From: Thamnidium elegans
Taxonomy: Eukaryota > Mucoromycota > Mucoromycetes > Mucorales > Mucoraceae
Assembly: GCA_025201345.1 (NCBI GenBank)
Contig: JAIXMG010000037.1
Coordinates: 332,809-396,808, forward strand
DNA: 64,000 nt
Direction: 5' to 3'
Of the stretch, positions 30,078 through 40,900 are shown piece by piece. The notes under the pieces were generated by a model. The model saw only the letters and a list, made by a program, of their open reading frames with translations. It did not search any database and was not told the DNA's origin. The first letter of the stretch is position 1. Each line of letters starts with the position of its first letter. Made by a program: the position numbers and the translations under genes.

Positions 30078-32621
30078 ATTCAGAACTTTGTTGATGACAT
30101 CTTGAAAATATGGACCGGAATTCTTTAATCCAAAAGGGGCAACTAAAAATCTATGCTGACCGAAACGATGCGATATTATTGCTTTCATTGAATCTGATTC
30201 AGATAAACGAACTTGATTAAAAGCTCCAATTAAATCAATTTGTGAGAAACAAGTACTGTTATGCAATTGATCCAGACACTCATCTATTCTTGGTATTGGT
30301 ATTCTTTGAGCAATGGTAATTTTGTTAATACTGCGAAAATCACAACACATTCTTAATTTTGGTGTTCCATCAGCGTTATTTGATCCTGCTTTTCGAACAA
30401 ATAAAATAGGGAACCCATAAGGTGATGCAGTTGGTACTATCAATCCTTTTTCTTCTAAATCCATTAATTGCTTTTTGAGTTCCGCTAATTCTAGAGGACT
30501 CATTCGATACGGTTGGTGAAAAATAGGAGGAGCGTCTTTAGGGTCAGTTACAATTATATCTCTGGTATGTCTATTCGGTGGTAATTCAGTTATTTCGCCT
30601 TTGAATGCATAAGGAAATAATTTTGCAAATTCTTCTTTCCATTCTTTATCAAGTTGAATGTCTTTCATATCAATAGGTGATATTGGTGTGATTGTTGCGT
30701 GGTTACCTGTACTTTCATCTATAAAATTTACTACAAAACTTTCAGTTATTTGGTCTTTTTTAAGCCATCTAGTTACTTGCGTAGCTGATGCTAGATAATC
30801 AATATTAGTTGTCTCCTTTGTTTTTAATTGTGGATTAATTGTATTGATATTATGTAATGCTTTTGGTGGTGATACAGGATATATTTTGGTGACAATAGTT
30901 GTATTTTTATCAGTAACTTCCCATGTGTCATCAAACCAGTCAGGTTTAGGCTTAGTTTCTTTCAACCAGTTACGACCGAGGATAATATCAAATTTTGATT
31001 CAAAAACATATGCAGTGATTACTTCTTGGTGTTCATGGTTATTTCCTAAAAATAATCTAAAAGTAATTTTTTTGTTTATGTTCGTCTTGTTACCATCTGC
31101 AGTTTCTACTGCCTGATTGACAACTTCCCTTTCTGTCAAAGCGTGCGAAAGTAATTTAGGATGTACATAATTTGTACTGGCACCACTGTCAATTAATATT
31201 TTGAAATTAGATCCACCCACCATAGTTTTGTATAAAGGTAACGCATTGGATGAATTATCAACATTGTTTAAAAATGACTTTTCAGCAGATGACAAAGTAT
31301 GTGTTTCCGGCGCAATGTTAGGTGACAATATAGGATAAGAGTAGTAGTCTTGATTATCACAAGATGATAGATCAATTAGGTTTTTATTATCGTTATCATT
31401 GTTAGTATTAGTTTGATAACTATTTGTGTTATTGCTTAATGGATCATAACTATCTAATAATGCGTTGATCTGCTGACGAAAATTGTTAGGTTTTCGGTAG
31501 TTATTATTATTATTATTAGTGCTGTAATTATTAGTAGTATTACTATTATAATTATTGCGAGGTTTTTGTGTACGATAGTCATTACGATTATTTCGTTTAG
31601 ATTGAAAAATACCTCTATCCTCATCCCATTTTTTATTTCTACATTCAGCCTTTTTATGTCCAATCTTATCGCAATAAAAACAGTTATTATTACTTCTTTG
31701 TCCAGAACTATTGTTGTTAGAACCTTGTTGTTGCTTTAATAAATTTAGAAGTAATTGATTTTGTTTTTTAATTTCAATAACCGATAAATCCATGGGATCA
31801 TCGATAGCTGATGTTGTTGGGTTAAAACTATTTGTTGATTTACCATATTGTGTGGCAGATTCAAACGTTCGTGCACAATGAAACATACTTTCTAAATCAA
31901 TGGGGTCTTTTAGTAATATATGTGCCCTAGCACGATCTTTCAATCCTCTTGCAAACTTATCCATAGCTTCATCTTCTGTGATATCTAATTCGAGTAATAC
32001 ATCTTGAAATTCTTTAATGTAATGTTGTACAGATGAAGTTTGTTTTAACTCAAATAATCTATCTCTTGTTGATTGTAATGTATACTTTGGTTTGAATTCC
32101 ATATCCATACTAATTTTAAATACTTCCCAGTCGGATAAATCGTGAGAAGATCGTTGTGCCATACGGTAGTACCATAATCGAGCATGATCTGTTAATAATG
32201 ATATCGCATAGGATACCCAACGCGCTCTTTCAAAATTATAAAAACTTAAATAATGTTCCATCGAAGTGTACCAATTATTTATTTTTGTAATATCTCTACT
32301 ACCATCATATGTAGGGGGGGTAGGAATTCGTACTTGATTACTGAATTGTTGTTGATGTTGTTGTGGTTGTTGCTGCTGTTGTTGTATAGCTGCAGAAATT
32401 AACGTAAAACTTCTTCTTCAGAGAAAGTTTTATTACTTGTTGTTGTTGAATTATTTTCTGTATTCATTTCAATATCTTCTTCTATTACAGCGTTTTTATT
32501 TTTATTTTTATATACTTTGAATTGATCTATTAATGTTCTTGATCCTTGATATATTGTTACTTTTTCTGATTTTGTATAATTTATGTATGTTTTTGGTGTA
32601 TCTATTAAAATTCCTCTGGAT
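30078..32621 (-). pseudogene. Element A gag, protease and reverse transcriptase start (broken)
   Basis: Reads gag (WYTSMEHYLSFYNF, DHARLWYYRMAQ), a CCHC knuckle (CFYCDKIGHKKAEC, about 31680-31640), protease (ILIDSGASTNYVHP, about 31190) and reverse transcriptase up to the P LTR (SQIDLIGAFNQV, FGLKNSGPYFQDVINK). The gag N-terminus holds a Gln-rich tract from CAA/CAG repeats (about 32340-32390), with a frame break at its edge near 32400. The open frame upstream runs to 32621, where it is cut by the LTR boundary, so the true start is lost. Confidence 0.85.
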
Positions 32622-33168
32622 TGTGATATTAACGGTTATAAAATAAAAGTTATATCAAAAAATAAAATAAAAAAGTAAAGTAACTAGATAATTATCAGAC
32701 TAAGAATAGATTGTCATTTTTATTAATGAAAAAGTGTGTGCCTTATATACATATTATGGGTTGAATAAACGCTTATCATTAATGTGAAACTTGGACAGTT
32801 TCAACGAGACATTAATGAATGAGCAATTTGGAAAGATAAATAGATTCTTTTAGAAGGTCAATTACAATAGCAGCAATGCGTATTATGTTTCTAATTGGCT
32901 TCTTTAACAAAAGACGTAAGATAGAGGCTTGTTGATTATAAATAATGTGACAATTATTTATGTAAACCAGTTATCTTCTGTTTGTCAAGAGTTTAAGCAG
33001 TCTTCTAGTTTTATGATCAAAGCGATAGAACAATAGAATATATCTGAGATTAATTTGTAAATAAATACTGTGATTTGTGTATAGCTTATGTAAGTGACAT
33101 ATGAGGATATGACTTGTATAAGTATATATAAATTAGTATTTATTGAAATATAATACGTAGATATAACA
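32622..33168 (-). repeat. Family E LTR (547 bp) without target duplication, joining two elements
   Basis: Starts TGTGATATTAACGG and ends ACGTAGATATAACA, like the LTRs of element E. The flanks TGGAT (left) and GCATA (right) do not match. The left flank is element A gag cut mid-frame; the right flank is element F RNase H cut mid-frame. This fits recombination between LTRs of two separate insertions with loss of the DNA between them. Confidence 0.9.
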
Positions 33169-35299
33169 GCATACAGTTCTAATTCATTAATCCATCTTAT
33201 CAGACGACTAGGTGGGTTCTCTTTTGATCTAAAATACTCCAAAGGAAGGTGGTCCGAATATACGGTATATCCTTTAGGACAGCCATCAACGTAACAACGC
33301 CAGGTACGTAAAGCATGTAAAATTCCGAGTAATTCCCTTTCTTGCGCAGGTAATTTAGTTTCCGAGTCAGCATATTTTTTTGATTCAAAACAAAGTGGAT
33401 GCCAAGGTAAGGAAGGATCATCATCAGGTTGCAGGAGCACCGATCCGCAACCTCGATCAGAAGCATCAACTTCTATTCTAAAAGGCTTGTCCATACGAAC
33501 TACTTGAAGTACAGGACTTGATGATAACAATTGTTTTAACCTATCAAAACTATTTTGGCAGTCACTAGTCCAAACAATTGGTCTCGTTTTTATGCCTGTC
33601 CCTCTTGTTAAATCTGTTAACGGCGCAGCAATCGACGCGAAGTCTTTTATAAACCTTTTATAAAATTGTGCAAACCCAATGAATTGGCGAACTTTTTGTA
33701 CATTCTTCATTCGTGGCCAATTTTGAACTACTTTCACCTTTTCAGGACTTGGAGAAATACCATGAGCAGTAATCTTGAAACCAATAAAAGTTAACTCTTG
33801 TTTTCCAAATTCACACTTTTTCAAATTAGCAATCAGTTTTTCTTTTTTTAGTACGTTTAAGATCTGTCGAACATGGACTTTGTGTTCTTCAAGTGTTTTA
33901 CTAAAAATAAGAATATCATCAAGATATACAATAGTTGTTTTATCAATATAGTCACCAAGAATCTTATTCATTAAAGATTGGAACACAGGTGGGGCATTAC
34001 AAAGACCAAATGGCATTACCAACCAAGAGTACTGACCGTACCTAGTATTAAAAGCTGTTTTTGGAACATCATCCGGATGTATTCTAGTTTGATGGTAACC
34101 ACTACGTAAATCCAAACTTGTAAAATAACGTGCACCACTCATTTTGTCTAAACATTCATCAATTCTAGGTATACTTGAGCTATTACGAATCGACAGTTTA
34201 TTCAAAGATCGATAATTAATACACATTCGAAGGCTTCCAGGTTTATTTGATCCAGGATCAGGCTTCTTACGAACAAAAAGAACACCAGCGCCCCATGGGG
34301 AAGAACTAGGTTTAATTAAGCCTAAACGAAGTAATTCAGTTAGTTGTTTTTTTAGTTCGTCTAATTCTAATGGACTCATTTTGTAGGGAGGACGGGGAAC
34401 AGGATTAGCATCGCCAGTATCAATTAAATGGTGCACACCGCGATCAGGAGGGAGGCCAGGTAGCTCTTCTTTAAACACACTGGAAAACTCTTGTACTAAT
34501 TGATCCCAATATTCAGTAGTTTGTAGCTTTGGATTTTTATACTTGTCATCCTCATCATTGGATTTAATAAAAAAGAGGAAACTTTCGCCACCTTTTTTTA
34601 TGATACGATCAGCTTGTTTATGGCTAATAAGGTAACTAAGTTTTGGAATAGAATGTGAATGTTTTTTTATATTTGTACATGGTTGTAGTTTGACACGTCC
34701 ATTATTTAAATACCAAGTATCATTTTCCCAATCAGGAGATGGTTGTGTTTGTTTTAACCAGGATCGGCCAAGAATAAGATCAAACTTGGTGGGAAAGACA
34801 AAAGCAGTGATCTTGTTACAAACACCATTCAACGTAATATCCATTTCAACCTTGTATTCAATTTGCGATATGTTCCCACTAGCGGTTTCAACTTGTCGAT
34901 TATTCACGGGAATAAGTCGTTTGTTATGTACGGATTGGATTACATGAGGAGACACATAATTTTCGCTTGCGCCTGAGTCAATGAGAATTTGGATTTTTTG
35001 ATCATGGTAGGAAGCAGGATAAAGTGGGAGAGTAGTGGCAATAGCATTTAATTCATCATTCAGTGATTTTGGATATAAAATAGGCAGTGTTTCAACAACT
35101 ACATCTTGAGTCTGGAATTTACTTTCAATTATAGTTTGAGTAGGAAAAGGGTTTGGAGTCAGTGTAGGGTATTGGTTACTATCAAGTGAAATAGCATTAG
35201 AATAGAGGTCAAAATCAATTAAATTTTTATTGTTATCAGGAAAATTGTCATCATTATCTGATTCAAGTAGTTGAACTTCCTGTTCTTCAACTACGTTGA
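33169..35299 (-). pseudogene. Element F protease, reverse transcriptase, RNase H (truncated)
   Basis: Protease ILIDSGASENYVSP (about 34985), LILGRSWL, reverse transcriptase with IVYLDDILIFSK (YLDD, about 33920), and RNase H IEVDASDRGCGSVLLQ with YSDHLPLEYF. It ends at SRLIRWINELELYA where the family E LTR begins. A 1-nt frame change near 35300 separates it from gag. Integrase is missing. Confidence 0.88.
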
Positions 35300-36885
35300 G
35301 TGAAAATCCTTCTTGTAATGTTGATCATCTAATCTCTTGATGTCTAATAACCTAGTTCGACAATTTCTTTTCAAATGCCCAGTTTTATGACAATAGTAAC
35401 AAGAACCAGTAGAACCACCAGAATTATTACGAGAATAATTGTTAGGACGATAGCTTCTTTCGCGAGAGTAACCGGAAGAGTTTTGAGTACGGGAATAACC
35501 AGGAGAGGATTGATTACGAGAGTAATTGTTGTTAAACCTTGAGTTTGATCTTTGATAATTTCTATCATCAATTGCATCAAGATCCATTGGATCATCAACC
35601 ACTCGTTGTTTGGGACGTTGTTGAGGATGCTTATACCATAGTCACTTATATCATTATATAATACCGAATATATATCTTTTTTATACATACGTATATCTTT
35701 ATGTAAATACTTGTAAATAAGACTAGCATGATTGTCCCACATTACTTCACCAAGATTTAATATTACAGTTGTAAGCAGTATATGTTTATTTTTCATTATC
35801 ATTTATTATTATCTTATTAATAGTTTAACATGACAAGAGTATATCTTACCTTGCATGAATATAATAATTCTATATCAAGTGAAACTTAATCCAATGGTTA
35901 CATATCTATCTCAGCTATCAAGAGTAATCCTTTATCCTGTCTCACACTGATCCAATAATATGATCAGGAAATCTTTCTAGAAAAAAGAATAACTTGATCG
36001 AAATCAATAGAATAATTCAGTAACGAATAATATAATGTAATTGATATCAGGAACTTTCCATTATGATTTATATCCTTGTTTTTACTAGATATGTCAATGA
36101 TATGAATGATACCCATGTTATAATTATCGATACCAAAATACTATAAATATAGGTTGAACTTTAGTTTAATCATCTTTGTCTTTTTCTGAAAATAAAACCC
36201 CTATACAAAGTTTTCACAATACTTGTATTTGCCTTCCCTTCTTTTACCTTATTATCCCCGTTCTAAACAGACGTAAGTTTGAAGTAGAATTATTAAACGA
36301 GTCTTCTTCATGTTGAGCACTATCAAAAGCTAAGGCGGCATGAATAGCTTCTTTTAACGTATTTGCTTCATATTGTCTAATGTGAGAACGCATTTGTTTA
36401 CTTATTAAACCTCGGACAAACTTGTCACAACCTTCATCATCAGTCATTCCAGGGATAGCCAATTTAATATCCATAAAATTGTTAATATAAGTTACCAGAT
36501 CACCTGTCTGTTTTAATACAGCTAAACGATCACGAGCAATTCTAACAGAATTGTCAGGCCTAAAAAATTCAGTAATTAATCTCTTCAATTCAAACCACGC
36601 AGTAGGGGCTTCGTCAGTTAATTCAATGGTTCTAAACCATGCGTCAGCTCTATCACGTAAAAGAGTAGTACCAAATAAGTAGCTTCTTTCAGTGTTCCAC
36701 CCTTGAAAGTTTACATATCTTTCAACTGATCTAAACCACCCATCAATTAAAAGAGCATCTCTTGTACCATCATAAGTATTAGGTTCTTTTACCCTAATTT
36801 GTTTGTTTTCAGTCATAGCCGTAGTGAACCTCTTGATAAGTTCAGCCATTTCATTATTGCTGTTATAGTCTTCTTTTCCTGTCAT
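35291..36885 (-). pseudogene. Element F gag, interrupted by a solo LTR
   Basis: The ATG at 36885 opens a capsid-like frame (EPNTYDGTRDALLIDGWFRS, DRADAWFRTIEL, EFFRPDNSVRIARDRLAVLK) that is cut at 36274 by solo LTR J. It resumes at 35613 with DDPMDLDAIDDR, an Arg/Asn/Ser-rich stretch and a CCHC knuckle (CYYCHKTGHLKRNC, about 35400). The frame is lost near 35300. Confidence 0.88.
35619..36269 (+). repeat. Solo LTR, family J (651 bp)
   Basis: Starts TGTTGAGGATGC and ends CCGTTCTAAACA, flanked by GACGT (35614-35618 and 36270-36274). It is the inverted counterpart of 13812-14440. A TATA-like box (ACTATAAATATAGG, about 36139) near the 3' end gives plus orientation. It interrupts element F gag. 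Confidence 0.94.
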
Positions 36886-36891
36886 CTTGAG

Positions 36892-36906
36892 AACCTGGTG
36901 CTACCA
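36892..36906 (-). other. Primer-binding site of element F
   Basis: Minus-strand TGGTAGCACCAGG lies two bases inside the 5' LTR. TGGTAGC complements a tRNA ending GCTACCA, as fungal initiator-Met tRNAs do (family knowledge). H has TGGTAGCACTTTC at the same place. Confidence 0.55.
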
Positions 36907-36908
36907 AA

Positions 36909-37397
36909 TGTAAGTTTTGTAATAGTATTTATAGTGATTTAAATGTAATTGATTCAACTCTCAGTGGTTAATCAATTAAGTAAGTAGTTATGTCAAATAG
37001 AAGATAATGTTTTATTAGTTATAGAGTGGGGGTATTTATAGTTAAGCGATATAATAGTATTAGTAATAAAGAATAAATATATATATAATGTGTAGTGTGA
37101 TAATCATAAATATTTATAATAAGTGCATCCGTTTAATATTCGGTAAAGGTTTTAGTAATGATATGCGATATTGAAGAGGTGATCATTATTCATTATTGCT
37201 TAGCCTTTTTCCTTCTTACGTAATTCCTAACGGATGGCACAAACTTCCTTTTCTGGATCTTAGTCTTCTTGAGTCTGAGCTCGATATCAACTGGGATGTC
37301 CATAGGGTCTTCGGCTGTAGTCGTACCAGCCGGATTGTTTCGGACCGAACTGTTGAGTTCCGGGGCATCCAAACCATCAGCGATTTTTAGGTTGACA
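36909..37397 (-). repeat. 5' LTR of element F (489 bp), coding for a basic tail
   Basis: In sense it starts TGTCAACC (37397) and ends AAACTTACA (36909). Its first 67 codons are open in the phase T|GTC and end KFVPSVRNYVRRKKAKQ before a stop at 37193. That resembles the tail encoded by the LTR of element H (RVFKPIGHRNKRRKKSCEAP), also in phase T|GTC. In F the 3' LTR, where this would be translated, is lost. Confidence 0.82.
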
Positions 37398-37401
37398 AAA
37401 A

Positions 37402-37661
37402 TGTCAGTACGAAAAATAGCATAAGCGTGGAAGAAGAAGAAGTGCCGGAGTTCATAAGTAAGTGGAATGCCAACAAGAAGCGGGTGTTCAAACCTATTGG
37501 TCACAGGAACAAGAGGCGTAAGAAATCATGTGAGGCCCCGTGAAATTGTAGAGTTTTAAATATTAGTTTATTCCCTAAATAATAAAATCAATCTTTCTTC
37601 TCCTTAAAAATTAACAACTGTTTGCTTAGTGGCATTTCATTACGCCCCTAAGGAACCGACA
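37402..37661 (+). repeat. 5' LTR of element H (260 bp)
   Basis: Starts TGTCAGTACG and ends GGAACCGACA. Short for an LTR. It includes an open phase that codes for the element's C-terminal tail when read in the 3' copy. It follows element F's LTR with only AAAA between. Confidence 0.95.
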
Positions 37662-37993
37662 TTGGTAGCACTTTCTGAAAGATCAAGTTATATTATTGAT
37701 TAGCCTAGTTGAGCTTTGTGTTATTTTTACTGCCAAGAAGAGCTTAGTTATATTATTTTCTCACAGCCTAGAGGAGCTTTTATATTTTTAGCAAGGACAA
37801 CATTACTGATTCCGAAGACTAACGGTGAAGAATCAAGTTTTAACTACATAACACGTTTATCAAAATAGTTATTGAAAAAGCGTTTTAAAAAAAAAAAACA
37901 AGAGAACACTTTTTCCCTTTTCAAACAAAACAAAACCTATTTTTTTTTTTTTTTTTTTTCTCGCGTTCTCCCTTAAAAAAAAAAAAAAAAAAA
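37662..37993 (+). promoter_or_regulatory. Leader and primer-binding site of element H
   Basis: TGGTAGCACTTTC begins at 37663, one base inside the LTR, and complements a tRNA ending GCTACCA (probably initiator Met). The leader ends with a 20-nt T-run (37940-37959) and a 19-nt A-run (37975-37993) that directly precedes the gag ATG. Poly(A) leaders can aid initiation in fungi; that role here is inferred. Confidence 0.6.
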
Positions 37994-40900
37994 ATGGACG
38001 CGTCTCAACTTGCAGAGATAGCAAGGCAGGTAGCTCTTATTTCTGGTCAAGGTCAACAAGCTGCCCCCCCTATTCGTCTTACTCAACCTGATGTATATAA
38101 AGGTGTCCGTGATGCCATGGTTATTGATAGCTGGATTCGTTCTATCGAACGTTATCGTACCTTTTACAATATGAACGAAAATCAAACTTATTTGTACGCG
38201 ACAACATTATTGAGGGAGCGTGCAGATGCTTGGTTTAGTGTATTGGAACAGAGGGAAAATCATCCTGAAGATTGGTCTACTTTTAAGAGACTTTTAAAAG
38301 AAAAATTCAGACCTGATAATGCTGACTTGGTTGCTCGTGATCATCTTGCGGTTATTGCTCAAAGTACTTCTGTTGATGCATACGTACAAGAATTTATGGA
38401 TGTCTGTATCTTACTCCCGGATCTAACAGAGGATGAACGGTGTGATCGTTTTATGCGTGGTCTTCGTTCAGATAATCTTCGTGCTGAATTGCGTAATATT
38501 AGTAAAGAAGCTCGTTCTATTGAATTGTTCTACAGAACAGCTTTATCTTATGAAGCTGCTCGTTATCCTCAAAGTTATCGTCCCCCATCTTATTTGTCTC
38601 GTAATGCTAACTCTGCTGCTGTATCCTCAGATACGTCTTCTGCTGGACCTACTCCTATGGAGTTGGATGCAATTCAACAACGCGGTGGTTATAGTCGTAA
38701 TCGTGGTGGTTTCAATACTCGTGGCGGTTCCAATAATCGTGGTAACTTTAATAATAATCGTGGTGTTTATAACCGTAATCGTGGAGGCGGTTTTAATAAT
38801 CGTCGAGGTTCAAGTACTGGTTCTTCAAATATTGAATGTCATTATTGTCATCGAATTGGTCACTACTATTACAATTGCTCTTCTCGTAGAGAGGATATTG
38901 CTAGAAATGATCAACTTCATTTCAACAAGACTGGTAGTAATAATGTCAATCGTGGGAATGCATTCCTATTAGATTCTCCTCCCTCACCATCTGATTCTAA
39001 TATTAATAATATGGATCCTAGTAATAATAATACTATCAATAAAGATATGAATGATAATTACCACTACTCTCATGATCTTATTAAAACAGTAAAAGTTGAG
39101 GACGAATCATCCAGTGTCGACATACCTGTGATCCAAGAACTGATACCCGTGGTTCCACCTACAGCAGATATTGTTCATTTGGATGAATTGAATAGCTCAT
39201 CATCTGCTGGTTCTCTTCCTTTGTATAGTGGCACAATTATTTCCAAAACGGGCGAAGAAATTAATGTCAATATCTTGTTCGATAACGGTGCAAGTGAATC
39301 GTATATTTCTTCTACTGTGGCTAGTGCTGTTGATGGTATCCACGAGTCAGTATCCGATAGAGAAGTCGAAACAGCTGGTGGTCTGGTGAATAAGATCGAT
39401 ACGAAAGTAAAATTTGTATTAAACCTTCAAGGTCATGTTAGTGATATAGTTGGATTTGTCTTCGATACAAAGTTTGATATTATTTTAGGCCGCTCTTGGT
39501 TTAAAATCCATGAACCTCAAGCTGATTGGCGTCGTGATACTTGGACATTGAATTGCTGCTTACAGAGTTCTTGTGATAGAGTTGTTCTGTCTCCTAATAC
39601 TAATGATTATGAGGTTATTGAATCATCAGCATGTGATACTACTAGTAAAAATGATTTGTTTTTTATCATGTCAAAGAAACAAGTAGACAAGTCAATCAGG
39701 AGAGGTGCAGAATGCTGTTGGATCTATGTAACTGAAGATGGTCAAATTCAACAAGACACTACTAGTTCTCAAGATGATAAAGACTATTGGGAAAAGCTAA
39801 CAAGCCAGTATGAATCAGTGTTTCAAGATGAATTACCCGGATTGCCTCCAGATCGTAATTTTTCGCACATTATTGATACAGGTACAGCTAAACCAGTTAA
39901 TAGGCAGCCTTTTAGGATGAGCCCAGCGGAATTGGATGAATTGCACAAGCAATTAAAGTTGTTGTTATCTCTCAAGCTTATCCAACCGAGTTCATCTCCT
40001 TGGGGAGCTCCTACTTTATTGGTCAGAAAAAAAGATAAGTCTTTACGTCTTTGTATAGATTATCGTTGTATAAACAAGCTTACGGTTCGTAACAATACTC
40101 CCTTACCACGTATTGACGAGTGCCTTGACAGGCTTCAAGGATCATCTTATTTTACAACATTGGATTTGAAGTCAGGGTATCATCAGATCCGAATCCACAA
40201 AGATGATGTACCTAAAACAGCATTTAATACACGGTATGGGAAATTCGAATTTCTGGTACTTCCCTTCGGACTTTCAAATTCGTCACCTAGCTTCCAAACA
40301 TGGATGAACTCCATATTAGGTAGTTGCATTGATCGTTTTGCTCTTGTATATTTAGACGATGTTTGTATCTATAGTAAAACGGCAGAAGATCACAAGAAAC
40401 ATGTTAAAGAAGTATTAGATATTTTTAAGAAAGAAGGATTAGTTGTCAACAAGAAGAAATGTTGTTTTGGTAAACGTGAACTGGAATTTTTAGGTTATCG
40501 TATAACTGCTGCTGGTATACTTCCCTCGCCGTTGAAGATACAAGCTATTAAAGATTGGCCTCGTCCTGTTAACGTACAAGAAATTCGTCAGTTTGTTGGT
40601 CTTGCGCAACATTATCGTCGTTTTTGTCCAAATTTTAGTACTATTGCAGCACCTCTTACTAAGCATACTCAAGGTTCAGGTCATAAGAAACGTACAATAG
40701 AATGGGATCAAGAAAGTGAAATTAGTTTCAATAAGATCAAAGAGTTGCTTACTTCTGCTCCTGTATTAAGATTACCTGATATGTCAAAGCACTTTAGAAT
40801 TGAGACGGATGCAAGCGATTTCGGTATCGGAGCGGTTCTCCTTCAGAAGGACAGTAATACTTCTAATTGGTTACCTATTGCATATGAGTCAAAAAAACTC

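Larger units (their letters stand above)
20102..32621 (-). mobile_element. Ty3/gypsy element A, fragmented
   Basis: Minus-strand element. Its gag-pol is split into 30078-32621, 29014-29220 and 20343-22383 by a solo P LTR and complete element B; both carry target duplications whose removal restores continuity of the reverse transcriptase. The 3' polypurine tract and LTR survive at 20101-20114. The 5' end is lost at 32621, where a duplication-free LTR begins. It carries further small frame breaks in gag and integrase. Confidence 0.85.
33169..37397 (-). mobile_element. Ty3/gypsy element F, 3' truncated, abutting element H
   Basis: From right: 5' LTR (36909-37397), primer-binding site, gag (split by a solo J LTR), frameshift, protease and reverse transcriptase, then truncation inside RNase H at 33169. 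Its outer LTR end is followed only by AAAA and then element H. Before H arrived F ended within about 15 bp of tRNA-Pro. It is a relative of H, sharing gag and pol motifs and an LTR-encoded basic tail. Confidence 0.85.

Noticed and set aside
32617..33173. Target-site duplication for the family E LTR at 32622-33168
   Set aside because: The flanks TGGAT and GCATA do not match even allowing one shift, so this is reported as a recombination junction.
37193..37504. Independent small gene on the minus strand before element H
   Set aside because: Only the part from 37397 down is a coherent frame and it coincides with the LTR of element F; the upstream codons come from element H's LTR.
38433..38972. 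179-codon plus-strand frame with Val/Ile-rich repeats
   Set aside because: It is a shadow of the H gag Gly/Asn/Arg region in another frame; the H frame has clear gag and zinc-knuckle motifs.
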